A DNA stretch of 26,829 nucleotides. Origin: Basidiobolus meristosporus CBS 931.73 (taxonomy: Eukaryota > Basidiobolomycota > Basidiobolomycetes > Basidiobolales > Basidiobolaceae). The position numbers and the translations under genes are program-made. The notes under the pieces are model-generated. The model was not told where the DNA came from. It worked only from the letters and a program-made list of their open reading frames with translations, and did no database searches. The stretch is from contig MCFE01000911.1 of the NCBI GenBank assembly GCA_002104905.1, forward strand, positions 1 through 26,829, read 5' to 3'. Of the stretch, positions 9,942 to 18,128 are shown piece after piece (position 1 is the stretch's first letter; each line of letters starts with the position of its first letter).

Positions 9942-10290
9942 TGTTGTAAGAGTCTTGGAGATATCAGCAGTGATTGGGAGAACAAGTAGATTATGTGGTT
10001 TTCACTTAAGGATTTATTGAATGTAAAAGTAGTATTTATACTTTTACATGGTCATGGCATAGCAAACACATAGAATGGGTTAAGGAAGCTCCCAAGAGCA
10101 TGTGTGCAAAGTTTGGGGCTGTTTGGACAACTTTGAGAATTTTCATGTTCTGGGTGCCTGGTATTTTGGTGAAAATATTTCAAGTATATCCCAAACAGGA
10201 ATTTGGTTGGTATTCTCTAGGACTCAAAGGTAATGATTTAAGTGACTAAGCTAGGTGAATATTTAGGTGGAATTACAAATTTTTACAACA
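9942..10290 (-). repeat. Duplicate copia LTR (349 bp)
   Basis: It has the same ends and length as 9427-9775, on the minus strand, and is the outer copy of the 515-bp tandem unit. It faces the plus-strand LTR at 10513 across 222 bp. Confidence 0.87.
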
Positions 10291-10512
10291 TTATTCAGTG
10301 AAAACCAGTTAATTTACTTGTCCTCTCATATCACTTCCAATATTGCCTAGACTCTTAGAACAGCAATATCAGGCCCTGATGGAAAAGCAACTTGGGACTT
10401 AGACAAATTACATGTTAGCCAAAAGCTGATTGGATGCAGATGGGTCTTTAAGACAAAGTGCAAGGTGAATGGTACAATTGAAAGATACAAATTATGATTT
10501 GTGGCCAAAGGA
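10291..10512 (+). pseudogene. Copia mosaic: LTR 3' end fused to an RT fragment
   Basis: Bases about 10293-10362 match the last 70 bp of the copia LTR in plus orientation (AGTGAAAACC ... CACTTCCAATATTGCC ... ACAG). From about 10363 to 10512 the sequence matches the start of copia RT (YQALMEKQ, then GCRWVFKTK and GTIERYK) with stops. The plus-strand LTR at 10513 then cuts it. It is probably the remnant of a third copia copy that lost its interior. Confidence 0.7.
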
Positions 10513-10856
10513 TGTTGCAAAAATTTGTAATTCCACCTAAATAATCACCTAACTTAGTCACTTAGATCATTGAACTCAAATCCTAGAAAATACTGACCAA
10601 ATTCCTTGTTGGGATTCACTTGAAATATTTTCACCAAAATACCAGGCACCCAGAATATGAAATTCTCAAAGTTGTCCAAACAGCCCCAAACCTTGCACAT
10701 ATGCTCTTGGGACCTTTCTTAAACTATTTTACATGTTTGTTATGCCAAGACCATGTAAAAGTATAATACTACTTTATATTTAATAAATGATCAAGTTAAA
10801 ACCACATAATCTACTTGTTCTCCCAATCACTGCAAAATCTCCAAGACTCTACAACA
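10513..10856 (+). repeat. Copia B 5' LTR (344 bp)
   Basis: It begins TGTTGCAAAAATTTG and ends CTCTACAACA, and is related along its whole length to the minus-strand LTRs at 9427-9775 and 9942-10290. It retains a degraded TATA region (AAGTATAATAC near 10760). Confidence 0.87.
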
Positions 10857-10868
10857 GGTTATGAGCCC
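10857..10868 (+). promoter_or_regulatory. Copia B primer-binding site (initiator tRNA-Met anticodon arm)
   Basis: GGTTATGAGCCC directly follows the LTR end CAACA and is identical to the PBS copies at 9415-9426 and 9930-9941. The ATG in it (10861-10863) opens the gag frame. Confidence 0.85.
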
Positions 10869-11377
10869 CAAGCTGTCACTCTCTGCAATATCTACTACTG
10901 CTACTACTGGAATTTTTCCCTCTACTGAAAATTTGGATGGATCTCACTACCAAGTGTGCAAGGTGTAGATGACAATGCTGCTACAAGAAAGAGGCCTTTT
11001 GGATATTGTCATGGGAGAAGAATGCCCCCTAAAAATACAGGAGAGGAAACCTTAAAGTACCAGAAAAAAGAACAAAGTGCCTTTAACTACATTTGCCTTA
11101 ATGTTAATGACAAATTGCCAATTCAATGCTCAAGAGCAAAAACAGCAAAGAATGCCTGGAAGCCATTAGGAGACACCAACCAGTCATGTTCAGCTGCCAA
11201 GAAAATGTATCTGAGACAAAAATTCTTTACTACAAAGATGCAGCCAGGAGTTGATATGAAAAATCTAATTAACAGAATTACCCTGCTGGCAGATGAAATA
11301 GAATCTCTGGGCATAGCAATTACTGATGAGGATGTGCTAGTTACCATCCTGAATAGCCTGAAAGACAAGCTTCAGGG
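10861..11377 (+). pseudogene. Copia B gag N-terminal half, cut by gypsy-2
   Basis: The frame from 10861 reads MSPKLSLSAISTTA with a TAG near 10966. A 1-base indel near 11018-11030 moves the frame, which then continues as PPKNTGEETLKYQKKEQSAF and onward to the conserved MKNLINRITLLADE and ILNSLKDKLQG. Gypsy-2 interrupts right after LQG. The uninterrupted GAATG at 11020-11024 marks the empty counterpart of the gypsy-1 target. Confidence 0.85.
11373..11377. repeat. Target-site duplication of gypsy-2, left copy (CAGGG)
   Basis: CAGGG precedes TGTTG of the left LTR and recurs at 17296-17300 after CAACA of the right LTR. Confidence 0.95.
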
Positions 11378-12074
11378 TGTTGTATCCAAGAGAAAGTGTA
11401 ATAAAGCTCTTGAATGGTTTAACTGAACCAAAGGGACAATTGAGTGCAGAATCTTAGAATTGTCAGAGAGTGGTGGAAATATTAGCAGAAAGATTCTGAT
11501 CTAATATTGGTCTTGGATATAGCTGGGTTGGCTATAAAGGCAATGATATTTGTTTGCTAGGCAGGCTAGGCTTGGTGTTCTTTGGAGTGCTAGATATACT
11601 AGGCTTGGATAGAAACTGGAACGGAATTGTTGGATTCTTATTTTTGCTGAGACAGAATCTTAATTTTGTTGAGACACACACTAAACCAAAAGGTTCAGTA
11701 AACTTTATTTATACTTTTCTGATCAAGTTGAATTAGTAAGCGCCAAGGGACTGGATTGATTGAAATCAATTTGGGTGTTCATAGGTGCATAATATAAATG
11801 AAAATTACATCATCAATCAACTGATGTCTTGGCAACTGCACCATGGTTGGATAGATCTCAGATGACTAATCACCTGGGAAGGCTTGGCAGATAGGTTGAT
11901 AACGTAATGACCATTTGAAAGTAGATCAGGTGTGATTGCTAAAAATAGATTCTGAGGTGGGATAAAATAAACTGTAACTGGGATTTGTTATGTTTGGGTT
12001 AGGGAAAATCAGTTAGGGTACTAGATTTTCAAATGGAGTAAAATTGGCTAAGTTTTAAATGTTGATGCACAACA
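11378..12074 (-). repeat. Gypsy-2 3' LTR (697 bp)
   Basis: It is the left copy in window coordinates and the downstream LTR for the minus-strand element. It holds a minus-strand TATA box (AAAGTATAAATAAAG, near 11705-11720). The integrase stop codon abuts it at 12075. Confidence 0.94.
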
Positions 12075-12086
12075 TCACTTCCTTCC
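12075..12086 (-). promoter_or_regulatory. Likely polypurine tract of gypsy-2
   Basis: Read on the minus strand, GGAAGGAAGTGA is all purine except one T and directly abuts the LTR (TGTTG). It also encodes the last codons and the TGA stop of the integrase-chromodomain frame. Confidence 0.6.
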
Positions 12087-13451
12087 GGAAGAGGAGTTTT
12101 TTGATACCTTCTGGGTTCCTCTGCGGCTCCAATACTGATCAATAATGGCAACATCATCAAAGTTGGTGTAAGGTTCCCAGGTGTTGTGTTTGGTATCATA
12201 GCCTTTCCACTTGACTAAATAAAGGCAATTTGGTTCTTCTCCATCATGGTCCACAATAGCTTCAACTTCATAGGATTCCAAAGTTACTGGGTCTTGGGAA
12301 ATAAGTTTGAGTGAAGAAGGTGGAAAGTTTTTGGGTAGCAGTGCTCCAGTGTTATCCTGAAGTACATAAGATCCTCCAGTAGTGCGTCTGATAACCTTGA
12401 ATGGTCCTTCATACTTGGGGTCAAGCTTAGATTGCCGGATTGGATCTAGTGTCATGACATATGACCCATCTGGGAAGCTGCTGTTCCTGTGTCTTGAGGC
12501 GTACGTTGAAGTCATCTTTTGCTGAGAGGCCTTACTTCTGGCACTGATAGCAGGGTAGACAATGTTGGTAAGGTACTCAAGCCGGTTCTTTAGCTTATCT
12601 GTATTCAAACTTGCTAACTCTGTATTCCGGTAGTCTCCAAAGTGGTTGGATCTTCTTCCAAACATCAAGGAAAATGGTGTTGATCCATGTAGAGCGGCAA
12701 TTTTGGTGTTGATAGCATATTGTACAGTTGGAATGTACTTGTCCCAATTCTTCTTGATACCTTTGATAGATTTCCTGATGATGTTCATTGAGGTCTGAAC
12801 ATGTCTTTCAGCCAGTCCATTAGCTTTGGGATGATATGGAGTGATCAGACGGTGATCAATGGCGCTATTCTGGCAAAGGGCTTTGATTACGTGATTCACA
12901 AATTCTGTTCCATTATCCAATTGAATGACCTTAGGGAATCCAAAAAGGCAGAAGAGCTTGAATAGTTCTTGTGCAATAGTGGCAGCATACTTGTCTGGGA
13001 TAGCTTTGAGGAAGACAAAACGTGTGCAGACATCCACAATTACAAAGAGGTAGTGATTACCATCATCACTAGTGGTGAAAGGTCCAGCTAGATCAATTGC
13101 AATATGATCCATAGGAAGGCTTGCATGGATGGGGCTCAAAGGGTGAAATCCATGGCGGCTGATATTGTAAAGTTGACATTCTCTGCAGGACTTGACAAAT
13201 TCTAAGCAGTCAACTTTGATATTTGGCCAGTGATATCCATCAGAGTGTAGCTTCTTCATAAGTGTGTCAGCTCCAAAGTGGCCAAGTAAATGACTCCTCT
13301 GTATCAATGTTTTCCTTTGTTCTTCAGGCGGGATTTTCCAAGTTGCTAAATCCAGTTGAGGAATTATTTTGGAAGTTGTAGAGAGTTTACTGATTACATC
13401 AGTAATCACATGTCCCTCCCAAGGTGAAGTTGGAAAAATCTTGACAGGTGG
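12075..13451 (-). CDS. Gypsy-2 integrase with C-terminal chromodomain
   Basis: This frame integrates element DNA, and its chromodomain would target modified histones. Counting residues from the GTG at 13409: the HHCC zinc site is H40, H44, C75, C78, and the catalytic triad is D106 (AIDLAGP), D165 (QLDNGTEF) and E201 (NGLAERH), with exact DD35E spacing. At about residues 379-428 (12129-12275) lies a chromodomain with the aromatic/WEP signature YLVKWKGY...NTWEPYTNF. No ATG occurs before the zinc site. The frame is open back to 13451 and sits at -1 to the upstream ORF, overlapping it by 46 nt. It is therefore probably made as a Gag-Pol fusion through a frameshift at the T5 run 13434-13438, or it is separated from pol by a 1-base indel there. 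Apart from that it is intact. Confidence 0.9.
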   Translation of the reverse strand, partial: PPVKIFPTSPWEGHVITDVISKLSTTSKIIPQLDLATWKIPPEEQRKTLIQRSHLLGHFGADTLMKKLHSDGYHWPNIKVDCLEFVKSCRECQLYNISRHGFHPLSPIHASLPMDHIAIDLAGPFTTSDDGNHYLFVIVDVCTRFVFLKAIPDKYAATIAQELFKLFCLFGFPKVIQLDNGTEFVNHVIKALCQNSAIDHRLITPYHPKANGLAERHVQTSMNIIRKSIKGIKKNWDKYIPTVQYAINTKIAALHGSTPFSLMFGRRSNHFGDYRNTELASLNTDKLKNRLEYLTNIVYPAISARSKASQQKMTSTYASRHRNSSFPDGSYVMTLDPIRQSKLDPKYEGPFKVIRRTTGGSYVLQDNTGALLPKNFPPSSLKLISQDPVTLESYEVEAIVDHDGEEPNCLYLVKWKGYDTKHNTWEPYTNFDDVAIIDQYWSRRGTQKVSKNSSSGRK

Positions 13452-16400
13452 TCAGGAAGGATGTTGAGAATTCCTGGGCAATGAATAACTGTATATTCAT
13501 AATCAAGTAGAGTATCAAGCCAGTTGGTAAGCATTGGAGTCAGAGTCTTCTGAGTGTGGATATAGACAAGGGCTCGGTGGTCAGTGTACAAGGTAAAAGG
13601 ATTACCCCATAGATACTGATGAAACTTCTTCAAGGCAAAGACTATGGCAAGTAGCTCCTTCTTGGTAGCAGAGTAGTTTCTCTCAGCAAGTTGTAGGGAC
13701 CTGGCTTGGAAAGAGATCCAGTGAGGCGGATTTTGGTCTTCATCTTGATAGAGGACTGCCCCTAACCCAACATTAGATGCATCTGTAGCAACAACAAAGG
13801 GCTTAGTAAAGTCTGGGTAGGATAAGGTGGGTGCTTGTGGAAGCAGTTGGCAGAGTGACTCAAAGGCTTGGTCATGAGTCTTGTTCCAGGCTGAGGTGAG
13901 ATCAGGGCTATGGCGTAATGTATCTAAAGGGGCACTCAATGAGGACATGAGTGGTATGTGTTCCCTGAAATAGTTGAATACTCCAAGATAATGTTGAAGT
14001 TGCTTGGCACTAGTGGGTTTTGGCCATTCTGGGATATTGACCAGTTTGAAAGGATCTAACTGGTGGCCAGCTGGTGTGACTATAAATCCAAGTAGATTGA
14101 TTTTGAGGCGGGCAAAACTGCACTTTTCAGCATTGAGAATCAGTTCAGCAGTTGTCAGTCTGTTGATTACATCAGTGACATGGGTTGCATGATCATCACG
14201 GTTAGTGGAAAATATGATGACATCATCAACAAATACCAATGCGTATGGTGCATTCTTGAGTATTATACTCATGACTCTCTGGAACTTGCTGGTAAGTGTC
14301 TTTAGGCCAAAGGGAGCTCCCTGAAACATCCATTGCATATTATTCCAAGTAAAGGCAGTCTTATGCTGATGATCAGGATGGATCTGGAATCGGTGATATG
14401 CATCCTTCAAGTCCAGCTTAGAGAATACTTTTGCTCCTGATAGTGCGGAAAAGATATCTTGGATTCTTGGAATTGGAAACTTATCATCTTGGAGAAGCTT
14501 GTTCAGAGGTCTGGGGTCCAAACAGGGTCTCTTCAGGGTTAGGTTTCCATCAGCATCTTTCTTTGGTGCAAGCGTCAAAGGGCTGTTGAATGTTGTGTTG
14601 ACAGGGGCTTGAGTGATAATTCCATTGTCAGCCCATTTTTGGACTATCTCATCAACTAAGTGTTGACATGAATGCGGAATTGGGTATTGCCTCCTCCATG
14701 TTGACTCACCAGGTGGGGTCTCTAGTGTAACAATGGATTCTGGGATGGTGCAGAAGCTGTTCCTTGGAATGGCCTGATTTCTCTCTATGGCCGGCTGAAT
14801 ATCCAATTTGACTGATTGAGAATATTCTTGAAAAGTTGGGGTTAACTCTTCTTCTTCTGGTTGGGATGAGATAATCTCTGGGATTTGATCCATTATGAGC
14901 GGCTGAGATTTGGTGATTCCTGGATAGGAAACCGGTAGTCCACCTATGTGAAAGCCAAGTTTGGTGAAGGTGTCCAGACCAATGACTACCTGAGGTCCAT
15001 CTGGTATGTCAATCACTTCCATCTGATGGATTATGGTTACTGAGCCACAATGTATGTTGATTGGGTTGGTAATGCCAATTCTTGGGGCTGAGAGATCCTT
15101 AGCTGCAAGAATGATTTTTCCTGGTTGTTTTTCTATCTCCAAATTGAGTTCTCTGACTACATTGGGTGATACAATAGAGTTGGATGATCCAGTATCCAGT
15201 AGTGCTACGTATGATTGGCCATTGAGGGTGAGTGGCACTTCTATGGCTTTGAGCTGTGTGATTGGTTGCTTCTTTTCTTGAACAGTTGCAATTTTAGCCG
15301 GAAACTCAAAGAGGTTGTGATAATCTTGAACTGTAAGTTCTTCATATGCGTCTTCATACCCCATTGTATCATTGGCTGAATGATCATCAAGGATCTGGGT
15401 AATTTTGGCTGATGGTGTGGAGTTCTTCTCAGGACAGGCAGGTGATCTATGTCCCCTATTTCCACATTTAAAGCACTTGTCATCAGCATATGGATTATCA
15501 GTTTTGGTGTTTTGCTGCTTTTCTGCGGTGTTTCCTGACTTGTTTGACTGCTTGGTGATGCCTTTGCATTCACTGGTAGAATGATAGCATTTTCCATGAA
15601 GCTCACAGTGCTTAGTAGCGGTTGACTGCTTCTTGGTCACATGACTGGTCTCTTTTCCGGCTGTTGTGGGATATTGGGTTGAGCTGCCTGAAGTCTGGCT
15701 AACAGCTGCAGTCAAGGTGATTGCCAGTGTACATATCTCTGAGATCTGGTCATAGGTACGTGCAGGGTTGCATGCTTTGACAATAGCAATATTGCTCTGT
15801 AGCTGGTGTGAAAAGTTTGAAAGAAAATGAGCAGTAAGCGATGGATTATCATCACTAACTCCAGCTAATCTCATTTGTCTTTGGAATCTATCACAGAAGT
15901 GTTGCACAGATTCACCTTTTTGCATTTTAGTTTTCCATAAGTCGCAGTTCAGATGTGCTTTCTTGAGAGGATCTTCAAAATGGCTGCAAAAGAGGTTTTG
16001 GGCAATTTTCCACGTACTATTGGAAGGAATGTTCACTTCAACCCAGTCAGCATCTTGCATTGTGAGACAGAGAGGCAGAAGTCTAGCCCAGTTGTTGTCA
16101 GGGTCTAGCTGGTGTGCAGCTAAGACGTGACTAAACTTGTAAAGAAACTCAGTTGGATTCTTGATGGCATTGGTGCCTTCAGCATAAACAGGCAAGGATC
16201 TTGGGACAACCACCGGGGCAGGTCTAGAAGGAGATGTAGATCTGGAGGATTCAAAGGCATGACTTCTTGGTGGCTGATGCAGAGCAAGGCTTGGTGGATT
16301 TTCAATGCTGTCAATTACTATGGCAATATTCTCCAGTGCTTCCTTAATTATTCCAATTTCATCTTGGTAACCGGATATAACTTCAAGGAGTTCATCTCTA

Positions 16401-16558
16401 TGGTGATTATCAGATCTTGTTTTGGCAAGCTTTGAGTGCTCAAGCATCATGGTATTTCTTTCAAGCATGATGTTTTCAAGCTGTTCAGTAAGTTCTTCCT
16501 GATTTCTTCTGGCTTCTTCCAACATGGAAAGGTTTGGATTGCTTGCTGCTGAGGACAT
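13406..16558 (-). CDS. Gypsy-2 Gag-protease-RT-RNase H polyprotein (1,050 aa)
   Basis: The ATG at 16558 lies 40 nt after the 5' LTR. Residues about 10-85 form a coiled coil (EEARRNQEELTEQLENIM). The capsid-like gag core is about 125-290. A CxxH...C finger (CELHGKCYHSTSEC, 318-331) precedes a CCHC knuckle (C362, C365, H370, C375). Protease DTGSS is at 455-459, RT about 600-830 with FVDD at 776-779, and RNase H has D926, E968, D993 and D1036. The palm motif reads GAPFGLK. The ORF ends at TGA 13406-13408 in the -1 overlap with integrase. A single intact ORF of this length, plus young LTRs, suggests recent activity. Gag would form particles and RT would copy RNA into DNA in the cytoplasm. Confidence 0.95.
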   Translation of the reverse strand: MSSAASNPNLSMLEEARRNQEELTEQLENIMLERNTMMLEHSKLAKTRSDNHHRDELLEVISGYQDEIGIIKEALENIAIVIDSIENPPSLALHQPPRSHAFESSRSTSPSRPAPVVVPRSLPVYAEGTNAIKNPTEFLYKFSHVLAAHQLDPDNNWARLLPLCLTMQDADWVEVNIPSNSTWKIAQNLFCSHFEDPLKKAHLNCDLWKTKMQKGESVQHFCDRFQRQMRLAGVSDDNPSLTAHFLSNFSHQLQSNIAIVKACNPARTYDQISEICTLAITLTAAVSQTSGSSTQYPTTAGKETSHVTKKQSTATKHCELHGKCYHSTSECKGITKQSNKSGNTAEKQQNTKTDNPYADDKCFKCGNRGHRSPACPEKNSTPSAKITQILDDHSANDTMGYEDAYEELTVQDYHNLFEFPAKIATVQEKKQPITQLKAIEVPLTLNGQSYVALLDTGSSNSIVSPNVVRELNLEIEKQPGKIILAAKDLSAPRIGITNPINIHCGSVTIIHQMEVIDIPDGPQVVIGLDTFTKLGFHIGGLPVSYPGITKSQPLIMDQIPEIISSQPEEEELTPTFQEYSQSVKLDIQPAIERNQAIPRNSFCTIPESIVTLETPPGESTWRRQYPIPHSCQHLVDEIVQKWADNGIITQAPVNTTFNSPLTLAPKKDADGNLTLKRPCLDPRPLNKLLQDDKFPIPRIQDIFSALSGAKVFSKLDLKDAYHRFQIHPDHQHKTAFTWNNMQWMFQGAPFGLKTLTSKFQRVMSIILKNAPYALVFVDDVIIFSTNRDDHATHVTDVINRLTTAELILNAEKCSFARLKINLLGFIVTPAGHQLDPFKLVNIPEWPKPTSAKQLQHYLGVFNYFREHIPLMSSLSAPLDTLRHSPDLTSAWNKTHDQAFESLCQLLPQAPTLSYPDFTKPFVVATDASNVGLGAVLYQDEDQNPPHWISFQARSLQLAERNYSATKKELLAIVFALKKFHQYLWGNPFTLYTDHRALVYIHTQKTLTPMLTNWLDTLLDYEYTVIHCPGILNILPDHLSRFFQLHLGRDM

Positions 16559-16598
16559 CTTCTAATTGGCCGAATGTAATGGAATTCAACAAAAAAAA
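16559..16598 (-). promoter_or_regulatory. Gypsy-2 leader between 5' LTR and gag
   Basis: On the minus strand the LTR is followed by a T8 run, then GTTGAATTCC, and the gag ATG comes after 40 nt in all. No TGG-type tRNA primer site is visible at the LTR edge, so the priming mode is not clear. Confidence 0.5.
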
Positions 16599-17295
16599 TG
16601 TTGTATCCAAGAGAAAGTGTAATAAAGCTCTTGAATGGTTTAACTGAACCAAAGGGACAATTAAGTGCAGAATCTTAGAATTGTCAGAGAGTGGCAGAAA
16701 TATTAGCAGAAAGATTCTGATCTAATATTGGTCTTGGATATAGCTGGGTTGGCTATAAAGGCAATGATATTTGTTTGCTAGGCAGGCTAGGCTTGGTGTT
16801 CTTTGGAGTGCTAGATATACTAGGCTTGGATAGAAACTGGAACGGAATTGTTGGATTCTTATTTTTGCTGAGACAGAATCTTAATTTTGTTGAGACACAC
16901 ACTAAACCAAAAGGTTCAGTAAACTTTATTTATACTTTTCTGATCAAGTTGAATTAGTAAGCGCCAAGGGACTGGATTGATTGAAATCAATTTGGGTGTT
17001 CATAGGTGCATAATATGAATGAAAATTACATCATCAATCAACTGATGTCTTGGCAACTGCACCATGGTTGGATAGATCTCAGATGACTAATCACCTGGGA
17101 AGGCTTGGCAGATAGGTTGATAACGTAATGACCATTTGAAAATAGATCAGGTGTGATTGCTAAAAATAGATTCTGAGGTGGGATAAAATAAACTGTAACT
17201 GGGATTTGTTATGTTTGGGTTAGGGAAAATCAGTTAGGGTACTAGATTTTCAAACGGAGTAAAATCGGCTAAGTTTTAAATCTTGATGCACAACA
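16599..17295 (-). repeat. Gypsy-2 5' LTR (697 bp)
   Basis: It is the right copy in window coordinates, with the same length and ends as 11378-12074. Differences include the GTGGTGG/GTGGCAG pair, AAATGG/AAACGG and AAATTGG/AAATCGG. Confidence 0.94.
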
Positions 17296-17300
17296 CAGGG
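17296..17300. repeat. Target-site duplication of gypsy-2, right copy (CAGGG)
   Basis: It matches 11373-11377. Copia B gag resumes at this base (QGLVSALESRTED). Confidence 0.95.
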
Positions 17301-18128
17301 CCTTGTATCAGCCCTAGAGTCCAGAACTGAAGATTTGACCTTAAAATACATATATGGAAGGCTCCTGGATGAAGAATTAAGAAAATCAAGTGCCAATACA
17401 AAGGAAGAAGTAAATGCTTTAATAAGAAACAATAACCAACAAAGAAGGTACCCAGGACCCTACAAAGGCACCAGCAACCTGTTTTGCAACTACTGCAAAA
17501 GGAAAGGACACACATCAGACTGGTGTATCAAAAAATGAGATAATCAGCAAAAGAAGCTTGAATATGGAAATGCTGCAACAACTGAGGATAGACTAATCAT
17601 ATCTGCACTAATATGACCACAAGCAAAGATTCTCAGATGTGGTATATTGACTTGGGAGCATCTCAGCACTTTACCCACTAAAAGGAACTTTTTACCCAAT
17701 ATCAAGAAATTCAATTTAAGAAAGTTTTTATGGGTGAAAATAGAACACTTGATGCAGTGGGAGAAGGAACTATCCAAGTAAGCCTAAGAAGCAATGAAGG
17801 AAGCCATACACTGACCTTTAAGGAAGTATTCTATGTACCAGAAATAGCCAGGAAACTACTATCTGTAAGCAAGGCCACAGCAGAAGTACTCAGTTTCAGC
17901 TTTGACAATTCTGGATGCAGGATCACTGATCAGTATGGTGCCCATATTGCTTCAGGTATCAGAGATCAGAATCTATACAAGTTGACTTATATTCCATCAT
18001 ATCTGGAAGCCAATAGAAGTAACTTAAATGAAGAAACACCAATGATTTGGCACAGGAAATTTGGACACGTCAAATTTAAGTATTTGCGCAAAATGATCAA
18101 AGATCAGCTAATTTCTGGAGTAAAATAG
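17296..18128 (+). pseudogene. Copia B gag C-terminus, protease and pre-integrase
   Basis: Gag resumes with the LLDEELRKSSAN helix and a CCHC knuckle, CNYCKRKGHTSDWC, ending at a TGA near 17536. The protease region (about 17600-17730) is frameshifted: the WYIDSGAS equivalent reads with Leu in place of Ser and loses frame. From 17730 the frame reopens (ENRTLDAVGEGTIQ, then FYVPEIARKLLSVSKA) through the pre-integrase histidines (WHRKFGH). It ends at TAG 18126-18128, produced by a 1-base deletion relative to copia A. Confidence 0.85.

Larger units (their letters stand above)
1..10290 (-). mobile_element. Copia A: degenerate Ty1/copia retrotransposon, split by gypsy-1, 5' end partly duplicated
   Basis: Read on the minus strand, the order is LTR (9427-9775), PBS, gag start, then gypsy-1, then the rest of gag, protease, a deleted integrase and reverse transcriptase running out of the left edge. 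The domain order gag-PR-IN-RT identifies Ty1/copia (Pseudoviridae type). A second LTR plus gag start (9776-10290) is a tandem duplicate of the first. Stops, frameshifts and a large integrase deletion make the copy defective. The 3' LTR is outside the window. Its relative copia B lies in opposite orientation from 10513. The span given includes gypsy-1 (2486-9258), which is a separate element. Confidence 0.9.
11378..17295 (-). mobile_element. Gypsy-2: Ty3/gypsy chromovirus (5,918 bp), nearly intact
   Basis: Two 697-bp LTRs with TGTTG...CAACA ends and a perfect CAGGG duplication bound a minus-strand coding region. It holds gag-protease-RT-RNase H in one ORF and integrase plus chromodomain in a second frame at -1. 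I count about 8 LTR differences (about 98.9% identity). All catalytic residues that I can place are present. It is inserted in copia B gag. Confidence 0.95.

Noticed and set aside
11554-11736. 60-codon ORF inside the gypsy-2 LTR (also at 16775-16957)
   Set aside because: It recurs only because the LTR is duplicated. It has no protein motif and lies on the strand opposite to the element.
16559-16598. Self-priming (Tf1-type) PBS in gypsy-2 through GTTGAATT pairing with AATTCAAC in the LTR
   Set aside because: The LTR match lies upstream of the TATA box, so it would not be at the 5' end of the transcript, and eight bases can match by chance.
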